From NCBI GenBank assembly GCA_004764695.1, contig SMSO01000035.1, positions 2,956,040 to 2,978,539 on the forward strand: 22,500 nt of DNA. Reading direction: 5' to 3'. Every line of letters starts with the position of its first letter. Within the stretch, counting starts at the first letter, position 1. This document shows positions 18,292 through 22,500 of the stretch, one piece after another. The position numbers were made by a program, and so were the translations under genes. This stretch comes from Schizochytrium sp. TIO01. Taxonomy: Eukaryota; Sar; Bigyra; Thraustochytrida; Thraustochytriidae. The notes under the pieces are model-generated. The model was not told the DNA's origin. It searched no databases and saw only the letters and a list, made by a program, of their open reading frames with translations.

Positions 18292-18306
18292 TTTTTGCAA
18301 TTTTTT
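18292..18306 (+). terminator. Pol III T-run terminators of 5S copy 2
   Basis: Five T three bases after the 5S 3' end and a second run of six T shortly after. Confidence 0.6.
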
Positions 18307-19403
18307 CCCAAACCACTCATTTTTGGTACTTTGATATGAATCACTAATAATTGAGCAATGATATCAGTTCTCCACACAAAGCGGGGTTAATCTGTTCATT
18401 TTTGACATACGTACTGGTATCGTTGACATATAATCATCATTCCTGAAGAATAAAATCAGAGGGAAACACAAGATTGGTGTATCCTATTTTTTGCAATGCA
18501 TTAATAAATTAAAATAAGAATAGACACAAAGAGATAAAGAATCGCAATTACTTTGTATCAATCAGTGATCTACTTGGGAAAGCCATGGCCAGCAACTGCA
18601 TTATCTGGAAAGTACGTTTGCAGAAACGAATGAAAAGTACAAATTTATGATCTAGGTAGAATAAATAGAGGTTCCACAGAAAAGGTCGTACTTGCTTTTA
18701 AATAATCATTCTTGTCGCCGCAATCAATCGAGATATATTGTTTATTTAAAACGCCACTCGCTTGCCCGAGGCTTCACTTTTTCTCCTCTCCCTTTGCCTA
18801 GGTGGCGGGCTTAAGGCAACAGCACAAAAGTTGTATATGTTAAAGATACCCTTCAGCAGCAGATTTAAGGAAATAAAATTTTCAGTAGCTTTCCTGAAGA
18901 CAGCCGTGTTTAATTTACTATTTTTCGAAACAAAGCCAGGTACCAGGAATTCTGATTTCAATTCTCCAGCGACCTGAATTGATCTGGATTTTTAGAGGAG
19001 AAACTTTGGCCATCTGGTGATGTACGACATTTTATTTTTCATTTTTCCTAAACTAAGTTAGGATTGGTACTTCGGCAGATCCCTACTACAACTCTAAAAG
19101 ATCTCATTCAGGCTACATCAACAATTTCTGTCAATTTAAAATTTGCCATTGCAAATACTTTTACTCTTTTAAACTTATAAAGATTAAAAATAAAAATGTA
19201 TTAAAACAGAAAATCAAATTGTTTTGTTTTAGTTAAACTTTTAATGTAGATTTAAAATCTTTAACTTTTCAAAATAAAAAGTTAAACAATGATTTTTTGG
19301 TGTTTTTTTTTTTAGATCGTACCTTGAACTATTTAAAACTGCATCCATATTCCATACTTATCAGTACTCTTGCTGATAAAGAAAAGTAAAACATCTCTTG
19401 TAG
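18307..19403. other. AT-rich gene-free region with hairpin
   Basis: No gene is seen. Frames at 18746-18977 overlap on both strands with no motif. From about 19040 to 19320 the DNA is very AT-rich and includes a perfect 10-base inverted repeat, TTTAACTTTT at 19260-19269 and its complement at 19277-19286, with a 7-base loop. Confidence 0.4.
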
Positions 19404-19614
19404 ATTAGTTAAGTGGCAAAGAAATGTTTCAAATATCTACAAGGAGTTAAATTATTATGGCAAGTGGGATGAAGTTACAGAGGCTGGAAGATCTCACACA
19501 GTGAATTCCGACGTTTACGAATATATTTCAGTCCTTTACGAGAAGCAAATGAAAATTGTCTTGCTCTTGCAAGAATCATATGAAAGGACCACTGAGGGAT
19601 GGTGCTTCATTTAA
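19404..19614 (+). pseudogene. Coding-like fragment, unidentified (possible last exon or relic)
   Basis: A 69-codon open frame ending in TAA, with no ATG near its start but preceded by a plausible acceptor (CTTGTAG). Its composition is protein-like, unlike the AT-rich surroundings, with a stretch reading DVYEYISVLYEKQMKIVLLL. Farther on, broken frames such as one reading DVEKRFNEYSRWDSAS (about 19917-19964) look similar in character. I do not recognise the family; a decayed transposon protein or the terminal exon of a spliced gene are both possible. Confidence 0.3.
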
Positions 19615-21023
19615 TTTCAGCAATAAATCTAGACTATCTGAATGTTCATTACTTTCAAAGCTTGAAGCAAAACAATAATATAATCGATCACACGCTAGTG
19701 GACGTTTTTATTCCTGTACATTACGTATTACTATGCTCAAAATAAACTAAATCAAGCATTCATTATGCATTAGCAACACCTTGCATACAATTTGTGATGT
19801 AATTGTTGATCATGTAGTTAATGACCATAAGATGAGAACAAGCAATCCAAGCGAATACGGTGTCTTCATGCCAAGAGGTACCTTGAAGAATATATTGCAG
19901 GAGAAGATATGTCTTTGACGTTGAAAAGCGTTTCAATGAATACTCTCGGTGGGATTCGGCATCTTGATATGCTTCACCAATTCACTTTGCTATTAATAGA
20001 ATGATTAGTGTTAGAAAGCACTTTAAATAATAATAGAAATTAAAACAAAGACATTTATTGAAACAAGTTTAAAAATTTAATTGAAACTTTGATTAAATTT
20101 GTCTTTATATAATTTTTCAATTAAATTCTTTAAATAAGTATCGTTGTTAACTTAACATACAGTTATTCCGAATCGAAGAGTAGCGTGACAATGTGGAGCT
20201 GCATAAAGTGTCGCATCCAATTATACAATACGCAGTAACCGTTGGGCCTAGCGCGACCAACAAATCAGAGAGGACATTTCGATACTAACTCTTCTATTTT
20301 AGATCACAAAGGTTCTAGCCTCATGAGTATCTTCATGTTTCAATTATATAAAGCAGCATGAATTCCTTTTTACTACACACCTTCATCACAATCGTTGCTC
20401 CACATATTGTCACCACAGATATATTGGGATACCTGGCATTGCAGTAAACTTGAGGTAAGGTCAACTTCACCGTATTGGGTGGCTTTCTCTTTCCACTTCA
20501 ACAATTTGACACATTTGTACTTACCAAATTATGAATGTACGAATCGCTTTATTCGGACCCCGCTCTTCGGTTTTAAAATGAAGAACATTCTTTTTAAGTT
20601 TTAATTTTTTTAATTTATTTTTTTACTTTCATTTTATTAAATTAGTTCACTCTTTTATTTAATTTAAAAAAAAAAAGAATTCTATTATAATATTTGTTTT
20701 AATTTACAGGAAAGGGGGTATTAAATAAACCTTCGAGTGAAAAGGTTTATTATATTTTAAAAGAACTCACAATCGATAATTGCGTAGTGGCTCGCTTCTT
20801 TACGCCCACGTACCTTGTAGAGGAAAAAAGGGTCGTTAGCTAAAATGTGCTTCAAGCTTTTCACCCTTGTGCAAATTATTTATGCCAATATGTAAATTTG
20901 ATTTTGCTTAAAGTAACGGTCAGCTTTAAAATTTTGTGCAATCAAGTTCCCCCAAGGTCAGGATAGAGTGTGAGGAAAACGTATTTTTGACAGCAACAAG
21001 TCTCACTTTCAACTTAGCAAGTT
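19615..21023. other. AT-rich gene-free region
   Basis: Long A/T tracts at about 20020-20150 and 20580-20710. Short broken coding-like pieces near 19800-19990 may belong to the relic just upstream. A 69-codon frame at 20395-20604 has no motif. No RNA gene was recognised. Confidence 0.4.
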
Positions 21024-21097
21024 GTCTCCGTGGCCAAGTTGGATAAGGTGCCTGACTACGAATCAGGAGATCGTGGGTTCAAGTCCCGCCGGAGATT
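21024..21097 (+). tRNA. tRNA-Arg (anticodon ACG)
   Basis: Complete cloverleaf: acceptor stem GTCTCCG with CGGAGAT (one G-T pair), D arm with GTTGGATAA, anticodon stem CCTGA/TCAGG with loop CTACGAA, and T arm GTGGG-TTCAAGT-CCCGC. No intron. The internal A and B boxes are intact, and a T6 run at 21115-21120 serves as terminator. ACG is read as ICG after A34 editing and decodes CGN arginine codons. Confidence 0.95.
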
Positions 21098-21114
21098 CTG
21101 GAACTTAAAGTGTG

Positions 21115-21120
21115 TTTTTT
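21115..21120 (+). terminator. Pol III terminator of tRNA-Arg
   Basis: Six T, 18 bases after the tRNA 3' end; a further T-rich stretch follows. Confidence 0.6.
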
Positions 21121-21843
21121 CTTTTTGTTTTAGGGAAAGTAACTGTGGGATTAGATGCTTGACCTGCGTTACCTGCGTTTCAGTCTTGCTAGAGCAAAGC
21201 CACGGAAACTCGTACAGGAAGTAGACATATTCCTGTTTATACCTTTGTAACATTTGTTTGTAAGCTAATCGATTCTCCATTTTCTCTTAAAGGCTATGGT
21301 TTTAAACAGCACAGCACTACTTTTACAGCAAATCATTAAGGCTTTACTTTGAAACTGTGTATACTCAAACGTATACCTTTACGATAGTCTAATTCAGACA
21401 TCTGAGGATAAACAGAACCGATTATTTATTTTGTAGAAATTACAATCACAGAAACATTATGAAAAAAATGACGAGGCCTTCAATAAGTGCCACAAGGAAA
21501 GAACTGCCAAAGAACGTTTAGCTTAATCAGCGATGCCTTGCAGAAGTGTAGATCAAACCGGAGATACTTGTATTGTACAAAAGATCCAACCTCCAACGTA
21601 ATCAGCCCGACTGTAAAGTGGCTTCCTGAATACTGTCTCGTTTCCTTTGATTTGCAATCTAGCAAGCATTGAAGTATAGCTTCTGCATTTCTTCAAACAT
21701 TCATTGAAAATACTCCATACATCACTTGTCAGTATTAAAAATAGAATTTTTACAGAAGGAAGTAAACTTTCATTTAGTGAACTTGGATATCAAGTAAAAT
21801 ACACCAGAAGATATGAATCGTATCAGTATGAAAAGAAATCAAC
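21121..21843. other. Gene-free region between the two tRNA genes
   Basis: Frames of about 60-75 codons exist on both strands (21056-21280 minus, which overlaps the tRNA; 21480-21672 on both strands), but they mirror each other and carry no motif. No gene is asserted. Confidence 0.4.
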
Positions 21844-21848
21844 AAAAA
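21844..21848 (-). terminator. Pol III terminator of tRNA-His
   Basis: Five T on the minus strand, about 28 bases after the tRNA-His 3' end. Confidence 0.5.
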
Positions 21849-21875
21849 TATTCACTTCCCTAGTCTTGAAGTGAG

Positions 21876-21946
21876 TGCCTTCGCGCGGAATCGAACCACG
21901 GTCGTCACGGCCACAACGTGACGTTCTACCATTGAACTACGAAAGC
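21876..21946 (-). tRNA. tRNA-His (anticodon GTG)
   Basis: Cloverleaf on the minus strand: acceptor GCTTTCG with CGAAGGC (one T-G pair), D arm GTTCAATGGTAGAAC, anticodon stem GTCACG/CGTGAC with loop TTGTGGC, T arm CGTGG-TTCGATT-CCGCG, and discriminator A. No intron. As in other eukaryotes, the G at position -1 would be added after transcription. Confidence 0.95.
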
Positions 21947-22500
21947 TTGACTTTACTTAAGCACGGCCAAGTCAAAGCACATTTTGTATTCCTCGTCCAC
22001 TGCTCAAAGACGTCTAGTTCCGAAAAATATATCTTCAATAAATACTCATGTTGGATTCGGTAATTCATTTAGCGACCTCACCAGGTTGACAAATGTATCA
22101 ATCAACTCCAACCCAAAATTGTGAGAAAAACTAGATCAGGTCTATCCGAAAGGTAAATCGGCGAAGAAAATTACCTCGAAGGCTTTGAAGTTTGGAAAGA
22201 AGCAGGAAGAGAAAATGAAGTGACAAAAAGATTTTATAAAATATCGAACATTTCGGTTTGTCGTGGCCCACACTATCCACGATTGATCCTTCCATTGACG
22301 GAGACTTCGTAAATAATTTCTCCATCTGCATTCAAAGCAGCACTATATGTTTTAGGGATACTGGTTTTATTGTCGATGTTGTTGGTAGTTCTTTGTTTTA
22401 TTTCTTTTTACAAAAGAAGAGCACTGTTGATTCATAGCTTCCACAATTCGTTGTATAGAAGCTTTCAAGATACTAAAATTACCTTTAAAAAGCTGAAACT
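21947..22500. other. Gene-free end of the window
   Basis: A 66-codon frame on the minus strand (22131-22331) has no motif. I see no RNA gene, repeat or splice pattern that supports a feature. Confidence 0.4.

Noticed and set aside
18595-18635. Short match to the LRR exon end and donor (TTATCTG then AAGTACGTTTG, and AACGAATGAA further on)
   Set aside because: Two short matches in the same order are suggestive of a decayed unit, but no LRR frame surrounds them and the length is too small to exclude chance.

Overview
The window looks like nuclear DNA of a eukaryote, most likely a unicellular alga or other protist; I cannot name the species. The evidence is GT-AG spliceosomal introns throughout, two dispersed 5S rRNA genes with eukaryotic-type Pol III signals, cytosolic-type tRNA genes, and protein families (ribonuclease-inhibitor-type leucine-rich repeats, a protein kinase, RING1/RING2 zinc domains) that are eukaryotic. 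Outside the exons the DNA is AT-rich, with long gene-poor tracts.

Left part (827-4539, minus strand): a 15-exon gene for a predicted 509-residue protein made of 13 leucine-rich repeats (LRRs) and a charged helical tail. Nearly every LRR has its own 84-nt exon, and all introns are phase 2. The repeats are well diverged, so this array is old. Middle (4540-6479): the gap between two divergently transcribed LRR genes, with GC-richer blocks near both starts, a long CT microsatellite, and a 5S rRNA gene.

Centre (6480-14888, plus strand): the main gene. Sixteen exons join in one frame to a predicted 1,317-residue protein: 12 LRRs, a duplicated linker exon, about 400 residues of helical sequence, a protein kinase domain with a DFD motif in place of DFG, and a C-terminal RING1 plus parkin-like RING2 (catalytic-cysteine type ubiquitin ligase) with no IBR domain between them. 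The LRR part is a tandem array of near-identical exon+intron units of 419-434 bp. Differences among the LRR exons cluster at the residues predicted to face the ligand, on either side of the intron position. I read this as an LRR receptor with its own kinase and ubiquitin-ligase outputs, whose recognition surface is being changed by unit duplication and conversion. The function is inferred; the architecture is seen directly.

Right part (14889-22500): mostly gene-poor AT-rich DNA with a second identical 5S rRNA gene, a tRNA-Arg(ACG), a tRNA-His(GTG), and two weak coding-like fragments (near 17.2 kb and 19.5 kb) that I could not identify.
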